Source: Alistipes finegoldii DSM 17242 | GTDB lineage: Bacteria > Bacteroidota > Bacteroidia > Bacteroidales > Rikenellaceae | Direction: 5' to 3' | DNA length: 64,000 nucleotides | Assembly (NCBI RefSeq): GCF_000265365.1 | Contig: NC_018011.1 | Location: 1,550,001-1,614,000, forward strand | Shown: one piece after another, positions 26,283-34,738 of the stretch | How positions within the stretch are numbered: the first letter of the stretch is position 1 | How the letters are laid out: each line of letters begins with the position of its first letter | Program-made: the position numbers and the translations under genes | The notes under the pieces: generated by a model | Seen by the model: the letters and a program-made list of their open reading frames with translations, nothing else | Database searches by the model: none | Told to the model about the DNA's origin: nothing

Positions 26283-26756
26283 ATGAACACACTTATCACC
26301 CCCGCGCAGGCCGTCGCGCTGGCCTTCGCCGACGGGGAGTATCTCGCACCGGAGAGCGTCACGCAGAGCGACATCGCCGCGGCCGAACAGCGCTACCTCG
26401 TCCCGGTCATCGGGCGGCTGCTGTACGAGAAGCTTCTCTCAGGCTCGCACGCCGGCTTCACGACCGAATATCTTGCGGCTCCGGCGGCGCTTTTCACGCG
26501 CATCGCCCTCCAGCCGCGGCTCGACGTCCGCACCGGGCAGTGCGGCACCGTCGCGCCCAAATCCGCCGCCTACCAGCCCGCAGGCACGCAGGCCCTGCGC
26601 GAGCTGCAACGGAGCCTGCGCCGTCAGGCCCGGACGCTGCTGCGCCGCGCCGCCGAACACCTCGAAACGCACGCCGCCGAATTTCCGGAATACGACCCGC
26701 ACAAGAACATCCTCAACCGCTGTACGACCGATGGAAACTTTGTACAGACTCGTTAG
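26283..26756 (+). CDS. Phage-island head-tail connector-like protein
   Basis: 157 residues from ATG 26283; the frame is open upstream, but that extension has no protein character. The pattern is that of head-tail connector (adaptor) proteins of Bacteroidota phages: PAQAVALAFADGEYLAPESV, then SDIAAAEQRYLVPVIGRLLYEKLL, a variable middle, and a C-terminal helix QRSLRRQARTLLRRAAEHL. It follows the portal gene, as connectors do, and overlaps the holin gene by 26 bp. No named family is certain. Confidence 0.65.
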   Translation: MNTLITPAQAVALAFADGEYLAPESVTQSDIAAAEQRYLVPVIGRLLYEKLLSGSHAGFTTEYLAAPAALFTRIALQPRLDVRTGQCGTVAPKSAAYQPAGTQALRELQRSLRRQARTLLRRAAEHLETHAAEFPEYDPHKNILNRCTTDGNFVQTR

Positions 26757-27156
26757 CGGTGCGGCGGCGGGGATCGCCGCCCTGTTCGCCCCGATCGGGC
26801 CGCTCGTGGCCTGCGCCGTGGTCTTCATCGGCATCGACTTCCTGTCAGGCGTCGCCGCCAGCCGCGCGGCGGCCCGCCGCGAAGGCCGCGCATGGTATTT
26901 CGAGAGCCGCGAAGCATGGCGCACGGTCCTCAAGCTGGCCCTTGCCATTACAGCAATCGCCATGGCGTGGCTGATCGACAGCTGCATCCTCGACTTCATG
27001 GAGCTGAACGTCGCGCGGCTCTTCACGGGCTTCACGTGCGGCGTGGAGCTGTGGTCGTTCCTCGAAAACGCGTCGCAGCTCTCCGACGCCCCGCTGTTCC
27101 GCTGGCTGCGCCGCTACGTACGCCGCCGCATCCGGAGAGAGACGGGCGATGAGTAG
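26731..27156 (+). CDS. Phage holin-family membrane protein
   Basis: 141 residues from ATG 26731. It has three to four hydrophobic segments (about 8-35, 62-85 and 92-110), a small charged loop (RAAARREGRAWYFESREAWR), and a highly basic tail (RRYVRRRIRRETGDE). The VFIGIDFLSGVAASR motif is typical of the holin family found in Bacteroidota phages. It overlaps the connector-like gene and is followed, with an 8-bp overlap, by the lysozyme-like gene, forming a lysis cassette. Confidence 0.8.
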   Translation: METLYRLVSGAAAGIAALFAPIGPLVACAVVFIGIDFLSGVAASRAAARREGRAWYFESREAWRTVLKLALAITAIAMAWLIDSCILDFMELNVARLFTGFTCGVELWSFLENASQLSDAPLFRWLRRYVRRRIRRETGDE

Positions 27157-27550
27157 GGGGCTGAGCAACCGGAACCCCGGCAATATCCGGCAGTCGGCGG
27201 TCCGCTACAAAGGCGAGGTGCGGCCCTCGCGCGATCCGGCGTTCAAGCAGTTCGAATCCATGCCGTGGGGGTACCGGGCGATCTTCGTCCTCTTGGACAC
27301 CTACCGCATCCGCCACGGTCTGGATACCATACGCGGCATGATCTCGCGCTGGGCCCCGCCTTCGGAGAACCGCACGGAAATCTACATCCGCGCAGTCGCC
27401 GACGCCGTGGGCATTGCCGACGACCGTCCGGTCGACACCCGCGACCGGACAACGATGCTCCGCATGGCGGCGGCCATTTCGCGGGTGGAAAACGGCACGG
27501 CGGCCGATATGGACGACGTGGAGCGGGGTTGGGAGCTATTTCGCCAATAG
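27149..27550 (+). CDS. Phage lysozyme-like protein (structural protein P5 type)
   Basis: 133 residues. The start, MSRGLSNRNPGNIRQS, is the signature of small muralytic proteins often called structural protein P5 in Bacteroidota phages. Further on are FESMPWGYRAIFVLLDTYR, RGMISRWAPPSENRTEIYI and a helical C-terminus. Such proteins are lysozyme/transglycosylase-like and degrade peptidoglycan. No signal peptide is present, so export would depend on the adjacent holin. It is the last gene of the island. Confidence 0.78.
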   Translation: MSRGLSNRNPGNIRQSAVRYKGEVRPSRDPAFKQFESMPWGYRAIFVLLDTYRIRHGLDTIRGMISRWAPPSENRTEIYIRAVADAVGIADDRPVDTRDRTTMLRMAAAISRVENGTAADMDDVERGWELFRQ

Positions 27551-27628
27551 CAGCGGAGAGTCCCGCCCGATCCGGCGTCCGCATGAAAACCTTTTGCCTG
27601 AACAGCACACAAAACAGCCCTCTTTTGT

Positions 27629-27636
27629 TATATTTG
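27629..27636 (+). promoter_or_regulatory. -7 box (TATATTTG) abutting the comEC start
   Basis: TATATTTG ends 5 bp before ATG 27642, so transcription would start almost at the initiation codon. Either the mRNA is leaderless or translation starts at a later Met (27678). No -33 motif sits at the right distance. Confidence 0.4.
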
Positions 27637-27641
27637 CAGGT

Positions 27642-29120
27642 ATGAAACCCGAATTCCTGCTTGCCAAACTCGACCGTATGCCGATGCTGAAAGCCGTCGT
27701 GCCGTTTGCGGCCGGGATTCTCGCCGCCGACCGTTTCGCACTGCCCCTGTGGTTTCTCGCAGGGGCCTTTTTGCTCTCCGGCGTCTCGGCGCTGCTTCTC
27801 CGGTCGCCGCTCTGCACCCTCGCCATGCTCTTCACGGCGGGATTCGGCGCGGCACAGCTCCGCGATACCGGACGCACGGTACCTTACGGGGTATACACGG
27901 CCTATGAACTCTCCGTCGAGGGCATCCCCGCCGACCGGGGCCGCTATGCTTCCGCCGAAGCGACCGTCACGGCGTGGCGCGACCCGGCCGACGGCACGTG
28001 GCACCCCGCAGGCGACCGGGTGACGCTCCATGCCGACAGCCTAACGGCCCTGCATCCGGGCGAGCGTCTCCGCTGCCGGGGCACGGTCCGGCCGCTGCGC
28101 GGCGGCGCGGAGAGTTACCGCCGCCTGATGACGCGGCGGGGATTCGCGGGAACGATATGGCTGTCGGAGCGAACCATACTCGAACGATTGCCCGCCCGCA
28201 ATACGGCCCTGCATCTGCATGCCGCCGAACGAATGGGCCGTCTGAGAATCCCCGGCGACGCGGGTGCCGTCTGCCGCGCCATGACGGCGGGCGACCGGAG
28301 CGGCATCACGCCCGAACTGCGCGCGGCCTATTCGCGCAGCGGACTGTCGCACCTGCTGGCCGTATCGGGACTGCACACGGGCATCGTCTTCGCACTGGTC
28401 AATCTGCTGTTGTGGTGGCTGCCGCTGCTGCGCAGGGGCCATCTGCTGCGCAACCTGCTGGCGGCGGCCTGCATCTGGATTTACGTCGCCGCGGCGGGAT
28501 TTCCGCCCAGCGCCGTGAGGGCGGCGGTGATGTTCACGATGCTCCAGTCCGCCCTCGCCTCCGCGTCGGAATACAACGGACTGAACGCCCTCGCCGCAGC
28601 CGCCTTCGGCATGCTGTTGTGGAATCCCGCATGGCTCGGAGACATCAGCTTCCAGCTCTCGTTTGCGGCCGTTGCGGCGATCCTCGCATGGGGCGTACCC
28701 CTCTGCCGCCGGCTCCGCACCCGGCGGCGGGCGCTGAACCCGATTACCGACGCGCTGGCGGTCAGCTTGGCGGCGACGCTGGCCACGGCGCCCCTCGTAT
28801 CGCATACGTTCGGCATCGTGCCGCTGGCGGGAGTCGTCGTCAACCCGGCGGCGATCCTGCTCGGAAGCGTCGTGGTGCTGGCCGGCGCGCTCTGGATGCT
28901 GCTGCCGTTCGGATGGGCGGCCCCGGCATTCGAATGCGTGCTATCGCACACGGCCGAAGGACTCAACGCGCTGGCGCGCGTCACGGCGGATCTGTCCTGC
29001 GCAGCGGCGGAATACGCCCTCGGCGGAGGGGCGACGGCGGCCGTTTACCTCTTTTTCGCGCTCGCAACGGCTGCCGCATGGTCCGCCGAACCGAAAAAAA
29101 GCGTACATTTGCCCGCATGA
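27642..29120 (+). CDS. comEC: ComEC/Rec2-family DNA uptake channel protein
   Basis: 492 residues. ComEC carries single-stranded DNA across the inner membrane in transformation. It has two N-terminal membrane helices, a soluble OB-like region (ASAEATVTAWRDPADGTW), then the polytopic competence domain with the hallmark SHLLAVSGLHTGIVFALVN and AGFPPSAVRAAVMF. The C-terminal metallo-beta-lactamase domain of many ComEC proteins is absent, as is common in Bacteroidota. An alternative start is 27678. The last 4 bases overlap the methyltransferase gene (ATGA). Confidence 0.88.
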   Translation: MKPEFLLAKLDRMPMLKAVVPFAAGILAADRFALPLWFLAGAFLLSGVSALLLRSPLCTLAMLFTAGFGAAQLRDTGRTVPYGVYTAYELSVEGIPADRGRYASAEATVTAWRDPADGTWHPAGDRVTLHADSLTALHPGERLRCRGTVRPLRGGAESYRRLMTRRGFAGTIWLSERTILERLPARNTALHLHAAERMGRLRIPGDAGAVCRAMTAGDRSGITPELRAAYSRSGLSHLLAVSGLHTGIVFALVNLLLWWLPLLRRGHLLRNLLAAACIWIYVAAAGFPPSAVRAAVMFTMLQSALASASEYNGLNALAAAAFGMLLWNPAWLGDISFQLSFAAVAAILAWGVPLCRRLRTRRRALNPITDALAVSLAATLATAPLVSHTFGIVPLAGVVVNPAAILLGSVVVLAGALWMLLPFGWAAPAFECVLSHTAEGLNALARVTADLSCAAAEYALGGGATAAVYLFFALATAAAWSAEPKKSVHLPA

Positions 29121-30265
29121 TGACCCCCGAAGAATACGAACTGCTGCTTACGGACGAAGTGCAGCGGGCCATTGCCGTCTCCCGCGGCCGCGATCCGCTG
29201 GACGTGGCCCTCGACCGCACCGTGCCCCACGCGCGGCTGGTCGCCACGCAGGTCAAATACCTCGCGCGGGCGGCATCGAAACTGCCGTCGTATGCCGCCG
29301 CGCAGTGCATACTCCCGCCGCTGGCCTTCGAGCAGGCGTCGAGCGAGGCGTGTGCGGCGCACAAACGGATCGACGGCGACACGGCGCTGGACCTCACCTG
29401 CGGACTGGGCGTCGATGCGCTTTTCCTGAGCCGCCGTTTCCGGCGCGTGGTGACGCTCGAACGCAGCGAAACGCTGGCCCGTATCGCCGCCGAAAACTTC
29501 CGGCGGCTCCAAGCCGCCAACATAGAGGTCGTCCACACCTCGGCCGAGGAGTATCTGCAACGGCCCGGACTGCGCTTCGACTGGATTTTCGCCGACCCCG
29601 ACCGCCGCTCGGCCGACGGCCGCAAGCTGGTGCGGCTCGAAGCGTGCTCGCCCGACGTCACCGCCCTGATGCCGCTTATCGCGCGCGCGTCAGGGCGTCT
29701 GTGCATCAAGAACTCGCCGCTGTTCGACGTGGACGAAGCCCTGCGGCTCTTTCCCGACAGCCGCGTGGAGGTCGTCTCGCTCGGCGACGAGTGCAAGGAG
29801 GTGCTCGTCTACGCCGACGGCACGGGTCCCGCCCTCACGGCGACGGCGCTCGGCCGCGGCAGTTTCACGGCCACCCCCGGCCAGACGCCGCCGCCCGCAC
29901 CCGACACCTTCGACCCGTCGCGCTACCGCTGGCTGGTCGTGCCCGACGTCGCGCTGCAGAAGGCGCGGCTGGCGCGGCTCCACCTGCGCGGCAAGGCCGA
30001 CATCTGGAGCGAAAACGGCTACGGATTCGCCGCCGAAGAGCCGCAGGAGGTAATCGGCAAGGTATTCGCAGTCGAAAGCATCGAACCGTACGACCCGCGG
30101 CGGCTGAAACGCAGCCTGAAAGGAGCCGGAGCCGAGCTGATGAAACGCGACTTCCCGTTCGGAGCCGAGGAGCTGGCCCGGCGGCTGGGCGTGCACGCGG
30201 GAGCCGACGTGCGGCTGGCCTTCACCAAAATCGGAAACGGATTTTGGGCGGTCCGGTTGAAATAG
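29117..30265 (+). CDS. Class I SAM methyltransferase with THUMP-like domain
   Basis: 382 residues. The Rossmann methyltransferase core includes LDLTCGLGVDALFLSRRF (SAM site) and the catalytic-type DWIFADPDRRS. The N-terminal helical part has VATQVKYLARAASKLPSYA. The C-terminal part (GADVRLAFTKIGNGFWAV) is the THUMP-like domain of this family. Probably an RNA methyltransferase, target unknown. A TACATTTG box at 29104-29111 sits just before the start, inside comEC. Confidence 0.82.
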   Translation: MMTPEEYELLLTDEVQRAIAVSRGRDPLDVALDRTVPHARLVATQVKYLARAASKLPSYAAAQCILPPLAFEQASSEACAAHKRIDGDTALDLTCGLGVDALFLSRRFRRVVTLERSETLARIAAENFRRLQAANIEVVHTSAEEYLQRPGLRFDWIFADPDRRSADGRKLVRLEACSPDVTALMPLIARASGRLCIKNSPLFDVDEALRLFPDSRVEVVSLGDECKEVLVYADGTGPALTATALGRGSFTATPGQTPPPAPDTFDPSRYRWLVVPDVALQKARLARLHLRGKADIWSENGYGFAAEEPQEVIGKVFAVESIEPYDPRRLKRSLKGAGAELMKRDFPFGAEELARRLGVHAGADVRLAFTKIGNGFWAVRLK

Positions 30266-30274
30266 CTATATTTG
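30243..30274 (+). promoter_or_regulatory. Promoter of the yihY operon
   Basis: TTTG at 30243-30246, 20 bp, TATATTTG at 30267-30274. This is a full Bacteroidota consensus. It lies in the end of the methyltransferase gene, about 65 bp before ATG 30340. Confidence 0.6.
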
Positions 30275-30339
30275 CAGCATATCGGAATGCGCCCGGCGGC
30301 GTTCGGCGCGCAGTCCGTTTGCAGGAATCGTAACAGCCT

Positions 30340-31644
30340 ATGAAAATCAGCGAGATATTCACCTACTTCACCGACACGATCTTCCGGCGCGACATCAACG
30401 AATGGCGCAACCCGGTCATCCGGTGGCTCGTACAGCAGTACCGCCTGCTGTTCTACACGGCGCGGGGCCTGCTGGAACACGGCATGATCGTCCGCAGCGC
30501 GGCCCTCACATTCTATACGCTGATGTCGCTGGTGCCGATCGTAGCGGTGGTTTTCGCCGTGGTCAAGGGCTTCGGACTGGCCGACGGACTGATCGACAAC
30601 CTCTACGCCCTCTTCCCGCAGAACCCCGAAATCATCGACTACGTCGTCGGTTTCGCCGAAAAGGCGCTGGCCCGCACGCAGGGCGGCGTGGTGGCGGCCG
30701 TGGCGCTGGTGATGCTCTTCTGGGCCATAATCCGGGTCTTCGGCTCGATCGAAAGCGCCTTCAACAACATCTGGGAGGTCAAGGTCGAACGCAGCGTGAC
30801 GCGCCAGTACACCGACTATATCGCCGTGGTGATGATCGTTCCGGTGCTGTGGGTCGTGGCCAATGCCGTAGGCAACTACACCCAGCAGCTGCTGGGATTC
30901 GACGGCAGCTGGTATTTCGACCTGCTCTCGCGCTTCGCGTCGATGTTCATCATCTGGGTGATGTTCACCATCCTGTATATCATCATCCCCAACACCAAAG
31001 TCAAATTCAAGAGCGCGCTGATGGCGGGCATCGTCGCCGGCACGCTCTTCCTGCTCTTTCAGTGGGGCTATATCTACATTCAGCGGTGGATGACCTCCTA
31101 TAACGCCATCTACGGCAGTTTCGCGGCCCTTCCGCTGCTGCTGATCTGGCTCCAGACCTCGTGGCAGATCCTGCTGTTCGGCGGCGAGCTGTCGTTCGCC
31201 TACCAGAATATCGCCCGCTTCGGCGAGGAGCGCGAATCGCTGCTGATAAGCTACGACCAGCGGCGCAAGATCCTGCTGGCCGTGATGCTCTCCGTGGTGC
31301 GGCACTTCCGCGAAAAGGGCGGTGCAACGCCCGCCGACGTGATCCGCGCACGGCTCGGACTGCCCACGCGCATCGTCAACGACGTACTCTACCAGCTCGT
31401 GCAGGCCGGACAGCTCATCGCCGTGCCTTCGGGCGACGGCGAACGCGAAGTGGCCTTCGCCCCGGCGCACGACACCGGGACGCTGACCGTCTACGGGGTG
31501 CTCGAAGCGGTCGAAGCGTCGGGGCAGACGACCGTCGATCTGGCCCGCAACGCCGAACTGACCCGCATCGACCGGGAGTTGGAGAACCTGAAGGAAACGG
31601 CCCGCAAATCGCAGGACAACGTGCGGCTGGTGGACCTGCTTTAA
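30340..31644 (+). CDS. YihY/BrkB-family inner membrane protein
   Basis: 434 residues. Six hydrophobic helices lie between about residues 55 and 290, with the family motifs RSAALTFYTLMSLVPIVAVVFAV and YGSFAALPLLLIWLQTSWQILLFGGELSFAYQN. The C-terminal 140 residues are soluble and resemble a winged-helix domain (PADVIRARLGLPTRIVNDVLYQLVQAGQLI), as in the longer members of the family. Its physiological function is not settled; it is not a ribonuclease, despite older RNase BN naming. Confidence 0.85.
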   Translation: MKISEIFTYFTDTIFRRDINEWRNPVIRWLVQQYRLLFYTARGLLEHGMIVRSAALTFYTLMSLVPIVAVVFAVVKGFGLADGLIDNLYALFPQNPEIIDYVVGFAEKALARTQGGVVAAVALVMLFWAIIRVFGSIESAFNNIWEVKVERSVTRQYTDYIAVVMIVPVLWVVANAVGNYTQQLLGFDGSWYFDLLSRFASMFIIWVMFTILYIIIPNTKVKFKSALMAGIVAGTLFLLFQWGYIYIQRWMTSYNAIYGSFAALPLLLIWLQTSWQILLFGGELSFAYQNIARFGEERESLLISYDQRRKILLAVMLSVVRHFREKGGATPADVIRARLGLPTRIVNDVLYQLVQAGQLIAVPSGDGEREVAFAPAHDTGTLTVYGVLEAVEASGQTTVDLARNAELTRIDRELENLKETARKSQDNVRLVDLL

Positions 31645-31663
31645 CGAAACGACAAAGAAACTT

Positions 31664-32443
31664 ATGGAACGCGCAGTAATCATCGGAAGCGGCAACCTCG
31701 CGGAAGCATTGGCGCAGGCCGTCGCCCGAAGCGGCCTGAAACTCGTACAGCTCTTCGCCCGCAACGCCCAGCGCGGAAAGACGGTCGCCGCACTCGCCGG
31801 CACCCAATGGACCTCGGACCCGGCCGGGCTGGCCGAAGCCGACATCTACCTGATCGCAGTAAGCGACCGGGCCGTAGCGGAAGCGGCCGCTTCGCTGCCC
31901 ATTCCCGCGGGGGCCGTCGTGGCCCACACCGCCGGAAGCGTGCCGCTCGAAGCCCTGCCCGACCGCCCCACGACGCGCCGGGCCGTCTTCTATCCCCTCC
32001 AGACCTTCACCAAGGGCCGCGAAGTGGATTTTTCGCAGATTCCCGTCTTTCTCGAAACCGACGACGAAGCCCTGCGCCCGGAGCTGGAAGCCTTCGCCCG
32101 CCGTCTCTCGCGCACGGTGATCTGGGCCGACTCGGCCTGCCGGGCAAAAGCGCATCTCGCGGCGGTTTTCGCCTGCAATTTCGTCAATCACATGTACGCC
32201 GTCGCAGAGCGCATCGCCGGCAGTGCGGGACTTCCGTTCGACGTGCTCAAGCCGCTGATCGCCCAGACCGCCGCCAAGGCGCTCGACGCGGCCTCCCCGG
32301 CCGACGTGCAGACAGGTCCCGCCGTGCGCAACGACACCGGAACCCGCGCCCGCCACTGCGCCCTGCTCGACGACGACCTGCAACTCAAGAACATCTATTC
32401 AATCATAAGCAACAGCATATGGGAAACTTCAAAGAAGATATAG
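31664..32443 (+). CDS. Rossmann-like and DUF2520 domain protein
   Basis: 259 residues. The N-terminal dinucleotide-binding fold starts RAVIIGSGNLAEALAQAV; VVAHTAGSVPLEAL and FYPLQTFTK match 6-phosphogluconate-dehydrogenase-like Rossmann proteins. The C-terminal DUF2520 helical domain carries HLAAVFACNFVNHMYAVAE. It resembles a ketopantoate-reductase or pyrroline-carboxylate-reductase scaffold, but the substrate is unknown. It overlaps kdsC by 25 bp, implying cotranslation. Confidence 0.85.
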   Translation: MERAVIIGSGNLAEALAQAVARSGLKLVQLFARNAQRGKTVAALAGTQWTSDPAGLAEADIYLIAVSDRAVAEAAASLPIPAGAVVAHTAGSVPLEALPDRPTTRRAVFYPLQTFTKGREVDFSQIPVFLETDDEALRPELEAFARRLSRTVIWADSACRAKAHLAAVFACNFVNHMYAVAERIAGSAGLPFDVLKPLIAQTAAKALDAASPADVQTGPAVRNDTGTRARHCALLDDDLQLKNIYSIISNSIWETSKKI

Positions 32444-32964
32444 CGCGCACCGAAGCCTTCGTCTTCGACGTGGACGGCGTGATGACCGACGGCGGCATCA
32501 TCCCCACACTCGACGGCGACTTCATCCGCCGCTACAACGCCAAGGACGGCTATGCGCTGGCCTACGCGATCAAAATGGGCTACAAGGTCTGCATCATCAC
32601 CGGAGGACGCGGCAAGACCCTCGAAAACCGGCTGAAGATGCTGGGCGTCACGCGGGCCTACATCGACTGCATGGACAAGATCAGCGCCCTGCACGAATAC
32701 TTCGCCGAGGAGGGCATCGACCCCCGGAACGCAATCTACATGGGCGACGACATCCCCGATCTGGAGTGCATGCGCGAAGTGGGCATCCCGGTCTGCCCGG
32801 CCGACGCAGCCGCCGAAGTGATCGAAGCGTCGCGTTACGTCTCCGAATTCAAGGGCGGCGAAGGGGCCGTGCGCGACATCGTCGAGCAGGTGCTCCGCGC
32901 CCGCGGCGACTGGGCCAAAAACTCCGAGGGCGTGACTCCCTCGTCGCTGGCCGCCTCGCGGTAA
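32419..32964 (+). CDS. kdsC: KdsC-like HAD phosphatase (KDO-8-phosphate phosphatase)
   Basis: 181 residues from ATG 32419. HAD motif I is FDVDGVMTDG with the nucleophile Asp; motif II ITGGRG; motif IV MGDDIPDLECM. KdsC removes phosphate from 3-deoxy-D-manno-octulosonate 8-phosphate, providing KDO for lipid A inner core. The homotetrameric type C0 HAD length (about 180) fits. It is the last gene before a strong terminator. Confidence 0.88.
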   Translation: MGNFKEDIARTEAFVFDVDGVMTDGGIIPTLDGDFIRRYNAKDGYALAYAIKMGYKVCIITGGRGKTLENRLKMLGVTRAYIDCMDKISALHEYFAEEGIDPRNAIYMGDDIPDLECMREVGIPVCPADAAAEVIEASRYVSEFKGGEGAVRDIVEQVLRARGDWAKNSEGVTPSSLAASR

Positions 32965-33046
32965 GCTGCCGCCGGGAACGGAGGGGACGGACAACCAAGA
33001 CAAACGGGACAAGACCCGAAAAAGGCAGGCAGCACGCCCGCAAACA

Positions 33047-33074
33047 AAACAGCCGGTCGCATGACCGGCTGTTT
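33047..33074. terminator. Bidirectional intrinsic terminator after kdsC
   Basis: AAACAGCCGGTC, loop GCAT, GACCGGCTGTTT: 12 paired bases with A/T ends on both sides. It lies between the convergent kdsC and sialyltransferase-like genes and could serve both. Confidence 0.8.
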
Positions 33075-33109
33075 CCATATCCGCAGGAACCACATCCGCA
33101 GAAGAGTCT

Positions 33110-34607
33110 TTACTGCATCCACTCGACGTTCGCCGCGTCGCGGAACAGCAGGTTGAGCGGCCGCACCAGACTCTCGGCATCCGGAGCGAAGATGAACCGC
33201 ACCTTATCGACGGGCACCGTCAGGAAAACCGTCGAGGGATAACCGCCGATCATATCGACGTGATCCATCAGCGACCAGACGAAAATCTCGAACGGCATCT
33301 GACCGGGAAGCAGCGTCAGACCCGGAAAGTCGGTTTCGTACGACGCCGAAGAGGTGTCGGCGGGATGAGGCTTGAAGAAAATGTCGTACGCTGCGCCGTA
33401 CTGTCCGACGATCCGCGCCACGTAATCGCGCTGCTGCTGTTCGCTCGCGGCGTTCTGATGGCTCGTTCCGATGATGATCAGGTTGCCTTTGGGAGAAGCG
33501 TCGAACAGGGCGGCGAATTTGTCGTAATCGAAGCCCGCCATGTCGTAGAACAGCCTGCGGGCCGATTCGGACAGTGCCGACAGCATCTCGTAGGGCTGAA
33601 TATCTTCGATCTGCATTTCACGAAGTTTGTCGGTAATGAACGGGCAGGAGCTTTCGAGCAGCGACCCGTTCTGCATCACCAAGCGATAGCCGGGACGGGT
33701 CGCGAGGTAGTAAGGCCACGTCCACGATTCGAGTTCGAACTCGGCACGGGTTTCGGGATAACGTCCCCCGTGATTCCAGTCGAGCGCCTCGACCTCCGCG
33801 GCATAGGTTTCCCAGTTCTGCTGAGCCGTGGCCGGATCGCCGAAATAGTTGTAAAAGTTGTTGTATGTCGCCGTTCCGTCCGAAAGCAGGCTCACCTTCA
33901 CCCGCGCGGAGTCGATTCCCTGCGCCACGAACCAGTCGTAACCCAGACGGCAGCGCAGGTCGTCCACATAGAGACTGAAGACGGCCGTCGGATCGGCCTT
34001 GTTGATCTCCAGAACACGCCGTTTCATTTCGCGGCACATCGCGTCCTTTTCGGCTTCGGTGGCATCCGAGGTCCGGTCGGCCGCCGTCGTGACTTTGACA
34101 TGCGGCGGGAACTTATCCGGGTCGAACGTTCTCGAACGCGTATAATAGAAATAACTCGGTTTGTCGTGGGACAGCACATGCAATCCGGCATAGAGGGCGG
34201 CATCGTGCCGAATCCGGCATAAAAATAGTAATCCGGCGCGCGTCGTAACCGTCCTTCGGCGCGCTCTGCGACATGACGAACGGCACGATCAGGTCCTCGC
34301 TGGCAAAAGCCAGCTGCGCACTGCGGGCGGGGCCTTCGTTCCGGTCGAAGGTCACCTCGATCTCGGAATATCCCGCCGGGCCTTCCGTGGCGGAGAGCGT
34401 AAACCACTTGTCCCCGGCGGCGGCCGTCACGCGCCACGGCAGCGACGAAGTTACGGAGATCTTGCCGGCGCGGGCCAGTGCGTCGAGCGACAGAAAACTC
34501 TCGCCGGCGTTGACAACCAGCACGGGACGGGTCGTTTCGTCGTCGCTGCACGCCGCCGATCCCGCGATCAGGGCCAGACAAAGGAGGGCCGAAAACAATC
34601 TTTTCAT
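33110..34607 (-). pseudogene. BACON-like plus GT80 sialyltransferase-like lipoprotein, single frameshift
   Basis: The N-terminal part (ATG at 34607) has a lipobox (AGSAAC) and a BACON/Ig-like domain (ISVTSSLPWRVTAAAGDKWF, then FVMSQSAP). At 34208 one extra G (minus strand) breaks the frame. Removing it joins RRITIFMPDS to HDAALYAGLHVLSHDKPS and gives 498 residues. The rest matches GT80 (Pasteurella/Photobacterium) sialyltransferases: LLSDGTATY (catalytic Asp region), KGNLIIIGTSH, FFKPHPAD (HP motif), MPFEIF and GGYPSTVFLTVP. Photobacterium enzymes also have an N-terminal Ig-like domain. The product would be an outer-surface lipoprotein transferring a nonulosonic acid. It may be a true pseudogene or an assembly error. 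Confidence 0.75.
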
Positions 34608-34693
34608 AGCGAATCAAATTAGCGTTACTGCCCTTATAAACGCTGCAAAAGCCCTTTTACTGCATCCCGCGACCGATTTCCGTCTGAAAAATT

Positions 34694-34719
34694 AAGCCGC
34701 ACGGAATGCCGTGCGGCTT
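34694..34719 (-). terminator. Intrinsic terminator of the glsA-glsB operon
   Basis: On the minus strand AAGCCGCACGG, a 4-nt loop, CCGTGCGGCTT, followed by a T-rich tail (AATTTTTC). It is 19 bp downstream of the glsB stop. Confidence 0.8.
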
Positions 34720-34738
34720 TTATCCGATGCAGCAGACG

